Of a stretch of 64,000 bases of DNA, positions 23,481 through 33,770 are shown piece by piece. Position numbers and translations under genes: made by a program. The stretch lies in the NCBI GenBank assembly GCA_013306675.1, contig JABLUY010000059.1, forward strand, positions 70,568-134,567, in the 5' to 3' direction. Source of the stretch: Thraustochytrium sp. TN22 (Eukaryota; Sar; Bigyra; Thraustochytrida; Thraustochytriidae). The notes beneath the pieces were generated by a model, which had not been told where the DNA came from, did no database searches, and saw only the letters and a list, made by a program, of their open reading frames with translations. Positions within the stretch are counted from its first letter, which is position 1; every line of letters begins with the position of its first letter.

Positions 23481-23711
23481 CGCAGACGCAGGCGCTCCAT
23501 GGCGGCGCGAGGCAGCTGGGAGCTCCGCGCCGCCGCGAGCCCGCCCGCCCGCCCGCCCGCGCGCCCGCTGCCCGCGCGCCCGCTGCCCGCGCGCGGCGCC
23601 AGTGGGTTGGGGTCCTGCGCGCGCGCGCTTGGCGCCATGCAGGAGGGCGCGGCACGGGTGGCGCGCGGGGCCCGGCAGAGCAGAGCAGAACCGCTGGTCC
23701 TGCGCGCGCGC

Positions 23712-23742
<31 letters not shown>

Positions 23743-23743
23743 G

Positions 23744-25645
23744 ATGGGCAAGGCGCGGCGCACCAAGGGGCAGCGCAACGCGCGGCGGCGCGCGGCGGCC
23801 GCGGGCGCGGCGGGCGGCGGCGGCGCGGGCGGCGCGGGCGGCGCGGGCGAGGATGGCGCGGGCGGCGCGGCGGGGGCGCGGCGCGGCGGCGCAGGGCGCG
23901 CAGCGCGGCAGGAGGCCGTGGCCGTGGTCAAGTCGCTGCAGGCGGGCGACACGCAGCAGCGCGTGCAGGCGCTGATTGCGCTGGGCGGGATTTTTGAAGC
24001 CGGCCCGGACAAGGCGCAGGAGCAGAGCGAGGTCTTTGAGGTGCTGCACCGCGCCGGCGCGCTGCCGGCCTTCGTGGCACGGCTCACGGACAGCGACGTG
24101 TCGGTGCGGCATCTGACCAGCGGCGTGCTGTGCAACATGTGTCGCGCCGGCGGCAGCGAGGTGGCGGACCGCCTGGTCAAGGCTGGCATCCACACGGGCG
24201 CCATTGCGCTGGCGCGCCGCGCGCTGCCAGAGGACGCCGGCCCGCGCGAGGAGGCACTGCAGACGCGCATCCGCGCGCTCGACCTGCTCACGGAGCTCTG
24301 CGTATCGTCCGCCTCGGCGCTCGGCGCGCTGCAGGACCTCGACGGCACCACCTTCGCCTCGGTGGCGTCGCTGCTGCGGCTGCCGGCCGGCGAGGCACCG
24401 CCGCAGGTCGCGGCGGAGACCATCGAGGGCGCGGCGCGCCTGCTCAACGTGGCTCTTGAGGGCAACCCGGCGCTGGCTGGCTGCGTGGCCAGCAGCGCTG
24501 ACGCCAGCGGGGCACTCGCAGCGTTTTGCAGCGAGCCGGCCGCAGGTTCGGCCGTCGCCGAAGGCGGCGACACGGACCTGGCCAAGACGTGCGCGCTCTC
24601 GCACGCGCGCGCCTCCATGCACGCTGCGTCGGCGCTCCTGGCCGTGGCGGCCGCCGCTGGCGCGGCCAAGGGTGCGTCCGCAGAGGCGCAGCAGGCGCCG
24701 GCCAAGGCATTTGCACGGCTGCTGGACCTGGCGCGCGAGGTGCTCGACATGAACGAGGTGGACACCGAGACAGCCTCCCTGGTGCTCGAGGTGGTGACAA
24801 GCTGCTGCGCGCTGGACGCGGAGGAATCGGAGGCCAGCGGCGCGGGCGGCGCCCGCTGGAAGCACGAGCTGGCGCTGCGCCGCGCGTGCGCCGACGCCGT
24901 GACGCTCGACCCGATCGCGCAGCGCTGCGCGCTCATCATCAAGGGTAGCGCCGAGGCGCTCGACTCGGCCGTTGCCCAGGAGCTCGCGCCGCGCGCTTGC
25001 GGATTGTTGGACAATCTCGTGCAGAACGCGAGCTTGGACCGCGTCGCGGCGCTCGACCCGCAGGGCATGTGGGACGCCACGCACGCCGTGCTGCTCACGG
25101 CGCTGCGTGCCGCGCATGAGCAGGGCGACCAGCTCGCCTCGGCGCTCGAGGAGCTCACCTCCATGCTCACTGCCTTCCTCTGGTCGCTCGTGCGCCGCGT
25201 CAAGTCGTCTCACGAGGAGGCGCCCAAGCAGGCGCTTGCCTGGAAGCCCTCGCCCGCCCAGCTCGAGGAGATCATGCAGTTGCTGCAGACGGACCTCAAC
25301 GCTTCGGCGCGCACCAACCTGCTCGGCCTGCTCGGCGTCCTCGGCTCTGATGCCGCGGCGTGGGACGAGGCCACCCTTCACAAGTTTGGCGCCGCTCTCC
25401 TCGGCTCCGTCACGGATGCTTCCATACTGGCAGCGGTGCAGGCCATCGACTCTTCCATCGACATGTTTGCCGCAGACGAGCTCCACCCACTCTTTATGTC
25501 CTTGAACGGGCTCGAGGTCCTCCGCTCCGCCGTTCCGCGCCTCAAGGTCACGCTCATGGACAAGGACGCGCGCATCGACGCGCCGGCCGTGGCCCTGGTG
25601 CTTGGCAACCTGGAGGACTTTGTGCAGTACAAGATGGATGCGTAG
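23744..25645 (+). CDS. HEATR3/Syo1-like ribosomal-protein import chaperone
   Basis: 633 residues. The start MGKARRTKGQRNARRR gives the basic N-terminus typical of HEATR3 and fungal Syo1, which escort uL18 and uL5 into the nucleus for 5S RNP assembly. After a Gly/Ala-rich linker the rest is armadillo/HEAT repeats, beginning EAVAVVKSLQAGDTQQRVQA, then VRHLTSGVLCNMCRAGGSEV, LEVVTSCCALDAEES and LLGLLGVLGSDAAAWDE. The last stretch, LVLGNLEDFVQYK, resembles the end of the family. The frame is open 142 codons further upstream, but that part is antisense to the neighbouring gene and lacks coding character. Confidence 0.82.
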   Translation: MGKARRTKGQRNARRRAAAAGAAGGGGAGGAGGAGEDGAGGAAGARRGGAGRAARQEAVAVVKSLQAGDTQQRVQALIALGGIFEAGPDKAQEQSEVFEVLHRAGALPAFVARLTDSDVSVRHLTSGVLCNMCRAGGSEVADRLVKAGIHTGAIALARRALPEDAGPREEALQTRIRALDLLTELCVSSASALGALQDLDGTTFASVASLLRLPAGEAPPQVAAETIEGAARLLNVALEGNPALAGCVASSADASGALAAFCSEPAAGSAVAEGGDTDLAKTCALSHARASMHAASALLAVAAAAGAAKGASAEAQQAPAKAFARLLDLAREVLDMNEVDTETASLVLEVVTSCCALDAEESEASGAGGARWKHELALRRACADAVTLDPIAQRCALIIKGSAEALDSAVAQELAPRACGLLDNLVQNASLDRVAALDPQGMWDATHAVLLTALRAAHEQGDQLASALEELTSMLTAFLWSLVRRVKSSHEEAPKQALAWKPSPAQLEEIMQLLQTDLNASARTNLLGLLGVLGSDAAAWDEATLHKFGAALLGSVTDASILAAVQAIDSSIDMFAADELHPLFMSLNGLEVLRSAVPRLKVTLMDKDARIDAPAVALVLGNLEDFVQYKMDA

Positions 25646-25800
25646 TCGCATGTCCAATTCGAACTCGTAGATAACTAAGTTACACCGTGGAAAAGGCGAA
25701 AGACGATGCGTTATTTGAGTCAAAGCGAGTGAGAGGACAGAATGTTATGGAAGACAAAAAGGGTGGGGGTGGGGGGTGGGGGGTGATGCACGCAGCATCT

Positions 25801-28800
25801 TTACATGAGCGCACAGGCCTTGGAGCCGCCGTCAGCCTTGGCCTGAAAGGTGTGTGAAGCCTCGAGCGTTTTGTTCTTGCTAGTGAGGTCCTGGATGTCG
25901 TCCTCACGACGCGTGAGCTCCTTGGTGAGCTGAGACACCCGGTCCTCGAGCTCCTTGCGCGCCTGCTCGGCGGCCGACGTCTTGGATTCGGCCTCAAGGA
26001 GGCGGGCCTGCGTCTGCGCGAGCTGCGCCTCGAGGCGGACCAGGGCGCTTGTGCTGTCCTCGTCACCCGTGCCGGCTTCCTCACCTCCCGGGCCGGTAGC
26101 GCTCGGTTCGTGGCCGGAGCGGTCCTCCTGGCCGTCCTCACCACCGCCGATGCGGCGCACCGAGGAGGCGAAGGCGACGGACTTGCTGCCCGAGGCGTGT
26201 GGAGAGATGACCTCGTCCGTCGGGCTTGTAGGCGAGGCGAGGCCGGAGGGCGCAGCGGGCTCTGCGGCCAGTGTTCCCCAAACCTGGAACTCGAGAGGCT
26301 GGTTCTGAATGTAGGAGACAAAGGCATCGTCGACCCTGACGGAAAAGCGGTCCACGTGCTCGAAGCGTGGGTTGATGGTGTTCGACTCGCACGATGGCGT
26401 GCGGTGCGCCTCCAGGTTGAAAAACTTGTAGGAGACAGCGAGGTTGTTGCACAGTTTCTTTGGCAGGCCCTCGGCGGCGTGCACAGTGACGGCGACGCGG
26501 AGGTCGGTGCCTTGGATGTCGGCGAGCGTGGTCTCCTCCTCGGTGTCGAAGCGTTCGAGCGCTTCAATCTGCTTGTCGTCGAGCGACACGGACACGTGCA
26601 GCGCGCCGTCGGTCTTGCCCTGGAACTGAATCACCGGCGGCGTGTCGTCAATGTTGATGAAGAATCCGAGCGGCGCCAGCATGACATAGGCCTTGCCAAT
26701 GAGCTGCTCCTCGGGCGGGTCGTAGAATGGATCGTACTCCTGACCGTAAATCTCGTCCACCTCCGCCATGTCGCGGCCCGCGGCCACAAAATCCTCGTAC
26801 ATCTCACGCATGAGGAAGAGGCGGTTGACGAACTTCTCCAGAGACCAAACATTGGGAATGTCTTCGTCGCCAGTGCAGACGCGGATCCACACGGTGGTCT
26901 CCATGGCGTTGGCGATGGCGTCCGCGTCGGCAGAGTCGGCCGCCGCCGCGGCCTCGGCTGCCGTAGCGACGAGCTGCAGGCCAAAGGTCTTGCCTTTGCC
27001 GAGCTCGTCGGCAATGGCGTTCGCCTCCGAGACAAGCGGGAGAGTGGAGAGGATCTCCTTCTCGAGGACGGCGTTCTTGCGGCGCTCACTCTCGCGCTGC
27101 GCGTGAAGGCGCTGCGTCGTGTCAATCTGTTCCTGCAGCTTGGCCTGCAGAGCGCGCTGATCCGCCATCATGCGCTCACGCTCCGCGTCCGTGGCCGCGC
27201 GCGCCTCCTCCTCGGCGCGCCGGCGCTCCTCCGCCATTTGTGCCTCCAACGCGCGCACCTTGTCCTGCATGGCACGAGCCTCGCTCTCGGCGCGCTCGCG
27301 CGCCTCGCGCTCGCCCTCGGTGAGCGTCGTCATCTGCTGCTCGTTCAGCTCCAGCATGGCCCCGTCCCACGAGTGCTTGGCCAGGAGCGCCTCCTTGTCG
27401 GTCTGCGCATAGCCGCCCGGGCAGGCGGCAGGCACGACGCAGAGGAAGACGTAGTTGTTGCCGATCACGAGACGGTCTCCGTGCGCTAGCTTGACTGAGG
27501 TGGCCTGAGGCACCGGCTTACCGTTCACGAAGACCTTGGCTCCGGCGCAGGCCTCGAGCGTGAGGTCGTCGCCCATGCGTGCCACCGTGCAGTGCTCCTT
27601 CTGAATGCTCAGGCCGCTGAGCACGATGGTCTGCGGCGAGGGCGCGTCGGCGCGGCCCAGGCGCGCCAGGCCCTCCTCGAAGAAGTAGGTCAGCACGCCG
27701 GACATGAGCGGGTCTTGGTTCAAATTCATGATGTGTGGCGTGTGGCGCGCCTTGTCCTGATCTGTGCCCATGCCGAGCTTGGCCAACGCCGCGTCGCGCT
27801 GCTCCATGTGGTCGTGCGACTCCTTGAGGCGCTCCTCCCACGGTCGCTCCGACTCGCGCAGCAGGCGCTCGTTCTCTGTCATCTCCTCACGGATGCGGCG
27901 CACCTCGGCGGTACCAGGGCGGCTCGCCTCCTCGCCCGCCCCGCCGACCGTGCCCTGGGCAAGCATGCGCTTGAGCTCCTCGATCTCCTCCTTGAGGCCA
28001 CGGATCAGCTTCTGGTTTGGGTCCTCGTTTACGACGGCCTGGTTCTTGATCTGCTTGGCGCGGTCCGCGTACCGCAGCGTGCTGAGCGTCTCATCGTAGT
28101 TGACGCAGGACGGGCTGATGGCCGCGATCATCACGGTCTTGGCGTTTCCTCCCAGCGAGTTCTTGAGCAGGTGTGTCAGCACCGAGTCGCGGTACGGCAC
28201 CAGCACGTTCTTCTTCTTGGCGTTGGTGGCGCGCTCTGCGAGCGCCGAAATGACGTTGCCCAGCGCGGAGAGGCTCTGATTGATGGCGCAGCCCTCCTTG
28301 AGGCGGTCGCCGCTCGCGCCCGTGCGGTCGGCGCGCTCGCTGCCGGCCAAGTCGATCAGGCTGATCGTGGACACCTTGTCCATGGCCTTGCCGGCGTCCT
28401 TGTCCACGGTCGTTTGCGTCACGATCACCTGGAAGATGGTGTGCGCGCGCGAGGAGGTCGCATTCATGGCCGTGGCGGCTACCGTCCGTGCGCGCGTGCC
28501 GGCCTCCATCGCCTTGGAGATCTCCTCGTAGCTGCCCACGGCGCTCTTGGTGAGGTTCTGCACGTACGGCCCGGTTTTGGGGTGGTCGCGCACCTTGAGC
28601 CCCTTGGCATCGCCCTCGGTCGGGTTGAAAAGGTCGCGCACCTTCTCGTTGTAGATCTCCAGCATGCTCGCCTCCACCTTGAAGGTGGTGTCCGGGTTCC
28701 CGTTCTCCATGATGCGCTCGAAGATCTGTCTGCATGCGCGCGGCACGATGCCCTCGGCGCCCGGGTACCCAATCATCGAGTGCGACTTGCCGGCGCCCGT

Positions 28801-29094
28801 CTGGCCGTACGCGAACAGGCTCACGTTGAAGCCCTTCCACGCATTGTCCAGCACGTCTACGCCCAGGTCCTGCCACACCGTCTCTTGGGACGCGTGCTCC
28901 GGGTCATCTTCCGGCACGAACGAGTTGTACGAGAAGTCGAAGGTGTACGTCTTCTCCGTGCCCGTGTCTGGGTTCGTGATGAAGGTCTGCTGCGTCGCCC
29001 TGTCCATGCGAATGATGTTGCGCACGCCCTTGGCCTTCTCATACTCATGGATGAACGGCCGCACGCGAACCGCGACGCGCACCGCCTCCGCCAT
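25801..29094 (-). CDS. Kinesin-3 family motor with FHA domain and C-terminal CaaX box
   Basis: 1097 residues from MAEAVRVAVRVRPF. The N-terminal motor has the P-loop GQTGAGKSHSM, switch I NATSSRAH, switch II LIDLAGSERA and VPYRDSVLTHLLKNSLGG. The neck EDPNQKLIRGLKEEIEELKR is kinesin-3 type. An FHA domain follows (GLSIQKEHCTVARMGDDLTL ... LAHGDRLVIGNNYVF), then coiled coil and a KIF1-like C2 region (VAVTVHAAEGLPKKLCNNLA). A further coiled coil leads to the end KACALM. CALM fits a CaaX prenylation motif with methionine, favouring farnesylation. No PH domain is seen, although KIF1/Unc-104 relatives bind cargo membranes with one. A prenyl anchor could take that role (inference). Confidence 0.94.
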   Translation of the reverse strand: MAEAVRVAVRVRPFIHEYEKAKGVRNIIRMDRATQQTFITNPDTGTEKTYTFDFSYNSFVPEDDPEHASQETVWQDLGVDVLDNAWKGFNVSLFAYGQTGAGKSHSMIGYPGAEGIVPRACRQIFERIMENGNPDTTFKVEASMLEIYNEKVRDLFNPTEGDAKGLKVRDHPKTGPYVQNLTKSAVGSYEEISKAMEAGTRARTVAATAMNATSSRAHTIFQVIVTQTTVDKDAGKAMDKVSTISLIDLAGSERADRTGASGDRLKEGCAINQSLSALGNVISALAERATNAKKKNVLVPYRDSVLTHLLKNSLGGNAKTVMIAAISPSCVNYDETLSTLRYADRAKQIKNQAVVNEDPNQKLIRGLKEEIEELKRMLAQGTVGGAGEEASRPGTAEVRRIREEMTENERLLRESERPWEERLKESHDHMEQRDAALAKLGMGTDQDKARHTPHIMNLNQDPLMSGVLTYFFEEGLARLGRADAPSPQTIVLSGLSIQKEHCTVARMGDDLTLEACAGAKVFVNGKPVPQATSVKLAHGDRLVIGNNYVFLCVVPAACPGGYAQTDKEALLAKHSWDGAMLELNEQQMTTLTEGEREARERAESEARAMQDKVRALEAQMAEERRRAEEEARAATDAERERMMADQRALQAKLQEQIDTTQRLHAQRESERRKNAVLEKEILSTLPLVSEANAIADELGKGKTFGLQLVATAAEAAAAADSADADAIANAMETTVWIRVCTGDEDIPNVWSLEKFVNRLFLMREMYEDFVAAGRDMAEVDEIYGQEYDPFYDPPEEQLIGKAYVMLAPLGFFINIDDTPPVIQFQGKTDGALHVSVSLDDKQIEALERFDTEEETTLADIQGTDLRVAVTVHAAEGLPKKLCNNLAVSYKFFNLEAHRTPSCESNTINPRFEHVDRFSVRVDDAFVSYIQNQPLEFQVWGTLAAEPAAPSGLASPTSPTDEVISPHASGSKSVAFASSVRRIGGGEDGQEDRSGHEPSATGPGGEEAGTGDEDSTSALVRLEAQLAQTQARLLEAESKTSAAEQARKELEDRVSQLTKELTRREDDIQDLTSKNKTLEASHTFQAKADGGSKACALM

Positions 29095-29677
29095 CCTGTT
29101 GCTGGCCGGCCTCGACGCGGCTTGCGGACCGTCGTCGCGACGGACCTGCCGGCCGGCAGAGCCGAGCTCCACGAATGGATGCACGCCGCCCCTGCCTGAT
29201 GTGAGTGCGCGCGGCATCAATGCGCGCGCCGCACGGGCCGTAACGTGCATAAACCTAGAGAGGGGCACGTTACGCGCCGTGCCTTGCTGCTGCGTCGTTG
29301 CTTTCCACGCAGTGTCCGCCCCGTTGCCCCGGAAGAATCGCCCGGTGCTCCCCTAGACCGCCGTGGGAGGCAGCATGCGAGTCTAGGAGAGCCTTGACGT
29401 GTCCAGGTTCAGGTCGCGGCCGATGATTCGCTGCGCAAGGCCACGCACCCTGCCCCCCTCCCCGAGCCGCAGAACCCCTTCCAGTGATCCGGGTAACGCC
29501 TTCGGTCCCGGCCGAGCTCGGCGCGCGAATCGAGCTGGGGAGCCAGCCAGCCGGCGGCGCGCGGGAGAGCGGGCAGTCGGGCAACGCGGGGGTGGAGGCG
29601 GATAGAGCGCCGTAGAGGCGGGCGGGCATTCAGTCCCTTCTTCAAGTTCTTCTCGCGGCGCCGTGCCGCGCAGCGAG
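29095..29677. other. Divergent intergenic region, no gene seen
   Basis: About 580 bp between the kinesin start and a plus-strand gene. It is mostly GC-rich without evident repeats. No RNA gene recognised. Confidence 0.45.
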
Positions 29678-30793
29678 ATGGCCGCGCAAAGCGGCGCCAT
29701 GGTTGCGACGGCGGCGGCGGCGGCGGCGGCAGCGCAGCAGCAGCAGCAGCAGCAGCAGCGGCCGGTCTATGTGGTCGTGCAGCCGCAGGCTCCAGCGTCG
29801 CCACATGCCACTCTCGGCGAGCGGCTCGTGCAGTTGACAGGCCTCGCTGGGTACACGCTTGCCGGATATCGAACGTTCAAGCTCTTGCACGAGCGCAGGC
29901 TGCAACGCGTGCTGCTTCGGTGCTGGTGCTCGCTTGGCGTGCTGCACTATGCAGCGACCTGGGTGCCGCGGCTCCGGGTGATGGAGTCCCTCCTTGCGCT
30001 GCGGTTTGCGAGTTTTCTCTGCAGCCAGGAGCGCGAGGCGCCGGGCGCGGAGGCGACACGCGACGAAGAGGCGGACCGCGCCCTCGCGCCCGCGGTCTTT
30101 GACTACGTCTACGACATGATGGCGTCGCGCTGCTGCAAGCTCTTCGACCACCTCGTGATGCGCGTGCACAGCAAGCTCCTGGACGGGGCGCGCATCCTGC
30201 TCATTGGGGTCATTTCGAAGGTGCTCAACCTGCTCACAGCCAAGCAGTTGCACGACTTCAGACGCACGCTTACCGTCTCGCTCTCGCTACTCGAGCAGGA
30301 GCGCGCAGCGCGCAGGGGTCTTGGCGAGGAGGAGGACGTGGGGGAGCACGTGAGTCTGGCCAGCGGCGCCAGCATACCGACCGCGCGCCCTCTGCTCTGC
30401 ATGACCTTCGAGCACCACGAGCACCGCGAGCTGCAACTAGAAGGGAAGCATTACGAAGACCACGCAGGCGTCCGCGTGACCAAAATTCTCGACACCAGCA
30501 ACGTGTGTGAGGTCGATGACGAGGATGACGACGAATATCTCGATGATCATATATGCGAGATGAAGGAGGACGTCGACCCGGAGCTGTGCGCGTCGCGCAG
30601 GCCAGTCTTCGGCCGCCAAAAGTCCTTTCCCAGACAAAAGTTCGTCGAAGTCCCGCAGGATGATGATGATGAAGTGATGAGCGACCAGGGCGACAACCAG
30701 GAGAATCACGCGACTCAGGCAGCCTTTTACGCCGCCGTCTCTCAAGAGCAGGCCACCTACCTCGAGGAGGGCCAGATTTCCGGCATGCTCTGA
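29678..30793 (+). CDS. Unrecognised protein with poly-Ala/poly-Gln start
   Basis: 371 residues from MAAQSGAMVATAAAAAAAAQ, with alanine and glutamine runs. The folded-looking middle (about residues 45-210) includes LVQLTGLAGYTLAGYRTFKL, VLLRCWCSLGVLHYAATWV and ILLIGVISKVLNLLTAKQL, moderately hydrophobic segments that could be membrane helices. A faint likeness to REEP/DP1 or PEX11 hairpin proteins (TLAGYRTFKLLHERR) was considered, but it is too weak to name. The tail is acidic with Asp-rich tracts (VDDEDDDEYLDD, PQDDDDEVMSDQ). The frame is well supported by length and codon use. Confidence 0.65.
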   Translation: MAAQSGAMVATAAAAAAAAQQQQQQQQRPVYVVVQPQAPASPHATLGERLVQLTGLAGYTLAGYRTFKLLHERRLQRVLLRCWCSLGVLHYAATWVPRLRVMESLLALRFASFLCSQEREAPGAEATRDEEADRALAPAVFDYVYDMMASRCCKLFDHLVMRVHSKLLDGARILLIGVISKVLNLLTAKQLHDFRRTLTVSLSLLEQERAARRGLGEEEDVGEHVSLASGASIPTARPLLCMTFEHHEHRELQLEGKHYEDHAGVRVTKILDTSNVCEVDDEDDDEYLDDHICEMKEDVDPELCASRRPVFGRQKSFPRQKFVEVPQDDDDEVMSDQGDNQENHATQAAFYAAVSQEQATYLEEGQISGML

Positions 30794-31048
30794 GGTGTGA
30801 TTGAAAGCTGACGTGAAAAGTGATTTTGTGATTGAATGTGAGACGGACGAACGTGCAAGCTCTTGCCGCCACCGGCGAAGCAAGAGGCGCCATAAACCAA
30901 ATCAGAGTCAGCGCCAACATCCATGCATGCAACTAACAAGCTATCGCAGTGTGAAGAGTGTACAGCCAGCCAAAGACAGGAAATCAAAATCAGGGGTGGG
31001 TGGGTGGGTTGGGAGCAGAAGAAGAGGTTTGTCCCATCAGAAGCATCT

Positions 31049-32863
31049 TCAGGCGGCCTCGTCCGGGGCATCGGGCGGCCGGAGGATGGCAGCCTGGGGA
31101 TGCGCCTCCTTGCCATCCTTCTGCAGATCGCGAAACTTGGCCTGGGCCGCCCGCGAGGCCTCGTCGCGCTGGAGCTGCTCCTGCAAGAGGTCAGTGTAAT
31201 AGCCGAGGCCCTTGGCGCCAAGTCGAAAGAGCATGCCGGGCTTCGCGCCCTGAAAGGTCTCATAGGGACCGTCAAAGGCGCCCTTGTCAAGGTCCACGTG
31301 CGGCACGGAGGGGCCCTCAGCAACAGCAGTTGTGGCCGCGGCGAGCTCCTCATAGCCCTCCGTGCACATGTCGTTGAGGCCGAGGTCCTCATTGTCCTCG
31401 AAGGAGCGCTCGTAGAGCAACTCGGTGAGGCGCGGCTCGGGCTCGGGCGCCGTGGGGCTGTAGATGAAGGAGTTGGCGAGCGGGTCGCGGATGACGAGAG
31501 TGAAGTCCTCCTCGCCAGCGATCATACGCTCGAAGCGGTGCTCAAGCTCGGCGAAGCGGTCACGCGCGGCCTTGTCGGCCGAGTCGCCGGTCTGAAAGTC
31601 GGCGGCCTGACCCTCGAAGAGCGTCTCCTTGACGAGAGTCAGCAGACCCTCCACGGTGGTGTACATGCCGCCGAGAGAGCCCTGGGTCACCTCGATCTCC
31701 AGCTCCGGAAGCAGGACGCCGGCAGAGTTGCTCTTGACAACGTCGCGCTTCATGTCGTCCATCCACTCACGCGCGTCGCGGCTCTCGCGGGACGGCACAA
31801 AGAGCGAGAGCTCCTTGCCCTTGGCCGGGATCGCGCCGCCGCCCTTGACCTCGCTGGTGCGGTAGCCACACGAGTCGCTCGGGCAGTCGAACGCCATGAT
31901 AACGATCTCCTGGAAGAAGGGGATGTCAGTGATGCAGGTCTTCGAGGTGCCCTCCGTGCCGCAGTTGGGGCAGTTGGACGGGATCTGGAAAACCTCCTTG
32001 TCCATGATGCGCGCCAGCGCCGCGTCTGTCTCAACCGGCTCACGATGGATGGTGGAGCCCTTGGGCGTCTGGAAGGTCTTGGCGAGCTCGGCGCGGCGCA
32101 GCTCCAGCGTGGCCTCGGCCTCGAGCTCCGTCTCGGTCTTGGTGGCCCCCGCGGCGGCCTCGTCACCGCCGTTCTCCTCGTCATACTCATAAGTCTCGAG
32201 CTGCAGGCCGAGCGCCTCGTTCTGCTCCTTCGAACGCACATAGCGGGTCACCACGAGGTTCGGGTCAGCGTGCGGCGCCTTGGGGTTCTCCAAGTACGAG
32301 TTCCCCGTGGGGTCGTCCAGCACGACGTGGCACGGGAACGAAAGGCCGCTGAGCAGCATGGCGAGACGTGCCACGAACTCGTCCACCTGCGCGGCCGTCT
32401 CGGGCGCTACGCGGCGGCGGTCCTCCTGGCTGTCCTGCAGCTGCTCGAGCGCCGTGTGCAGCACGCCCTCGATCGTGGTGAAGACACCCTTACCCTTGGG
32501 CACCTCCAGCTCCAGCTCCTCCAGGGTCAGCGTCGCATTGTCGCCCTTGACCAGCTGCCGCTGCAGGTCCGCCGCCGACTCCAGCCGCAGCCGGTGCCGT
32601 GTGCCGCGGTCCTGCACGCGGGACCCGCTCTGGATCTCGTTGTTCTTCCACCCGCAGTGCGGGCACCGAAAGCTCATGAGGATGATCTCCCTGAAGAACG
32701 GGATGTCCGTGAACAGCAGCCGCGTCTTGCCCTGCTTGTGGCAGTTCATGCACAGGCTGTCCAGCTCCGTCGGCGCGTCCTTGTCCACGTGCACCACATC
32801 GCCAATCTTCGGGTACAGCTCCTCGTCCTGCGCCGCCTGCGCCGCCTCCTGCTGCTCCTGCTG

Positions 32864-32903
<40 letters not shown>

Positions 32904-32914
32904 TCTGCGCCCAT
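31049..32914 (-). CDS. ZPR1: Zinc-finger protein ZPR1
   Basis: 621 residues from MGAEEQQQQQ. ZPR1 is a chaperone for eEF1A folding and shuttles between cytosol and nucleus. It has two zinc ribbons followed by ZPR1 domains. The first is SLCMNCHKQGKTRLLFTDIP with FRCPHCGWKNNEI, and the second IPSNCPNCGTEGTSKTCITD with FDCPSDSCGYRTSEV. In the second finger an extra two residues lie between the last cysteines (CPSDSCG), a change from the usual CPxCG. Domain blocks FTTIEGVLHTALEQL/YTTVEGLLTLVKETL and LDDPTGNSYLENP/IRDPLANSFIY are duplicated as expected. It is longer than human ZPR1 (459) because of a glutamine run at the start and linkers. Confidence 0.95.
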
Positions 32915-33770
32915 CTTGCCGCCGCTCTCGCCGCCCTTTCTCTCTCTCTCCTCGCTCTTTCTCGCTCGCTCGCCCGCTTCGCGCGCGATCGGGTCTGCCC
33001 GCCCGCCCGCCCGCCCGCCCGCGCCGCCCGCCCGCGCCGAGAGCCTCCGGAACTCCTGCGCCACCCGTGGCCCGCGCCGCGCTCGGCGCCACTTGCGCTG
33101 CCCTCACGCGCCGCGCGGCCAAGTGCGCTTTCGCGAAGGCCCAAGTTTGCCAACCCCACGCGGCCACTGTCAGGGCAAGAACAAGCTCCGAGCCACGGCG
33201 CCGTCACGGCCCGGGTCCGTTTCAAACAGCGGCAGAACGGCTGAACGGATGTTCCGGGAACGCGTTCTCATCCCGTTCCGCGGCGCTACAGTTGGGCGGC
33301 GGCGCCGCGGTACGAGCGCCTCACGTCAAGCTGGCAGGCAGACAGGTTTTGAATTCGAAGCGGCTCGCCGCGCGGCGCGGCAGCAGCTGCGCGCGGCGCC
33401 GCGCGACGCCTGCTGCCTGGAGCGGCGCGGCGCGGCGCGGCGCGCGCGTAGTCCCGGGGCGCGCCTGGCGTTCGTCGTGCATCCATCCGGGCCGCCTGCG
33501 CAGCGAGCGCGGCAGAGGGAAAAAGCGGAGCAGAACGGCGCGGCGCGGCGCAGCGCGCGGCACCCGGCGCGCGCGTCGCGTGCATGCGCGCGGGCGCCGG
33601 GCGGAACGGCGAGGCGAGGCGAGGCGCAGCGGACGGCGGTCGCAACGCGGCGCGCGAGGCGCGCCGCGGGCCAGGAGGATCTGCGGGGCCACCGCACGGG
33701 GCCTCTCTCGACCGCGCGCGGCGGCGCTGCGTCTGCGGAGCGGCGGCGCGCGCGCTCGTGCGGGCGCGCC

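Noticed and set aside
23210-25723. Minus-strand frames of 667 and 768 codons opposite HEATR3
   Set aside because: Only the last part before 23204 (EEVVDAKVVTT onward) looks like a real exon. The remainder is antisense to HEATR3, with Ser/Arg/Ala-rich composition.
26110-29199. Long plus-strand open frames of 459 and 535 codons
   Set aside because: They are antisense to the kinesin motor and coiled-coil coding sequence, and they arise from high GC with few stop codons. Their translation is Leu/Arg/His-rich without domains.
32280-33770. Upstream extension of the BRCA2 frame by 497 codons
   Set aside because: The frame is open through the antisense of ZPR1 and a GC-rich leader, but the sequence there is Arg/Ser/Cys-rich and unlike BRCA2. 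The ATG at 33771 starts a plausible acidic N-terminus.
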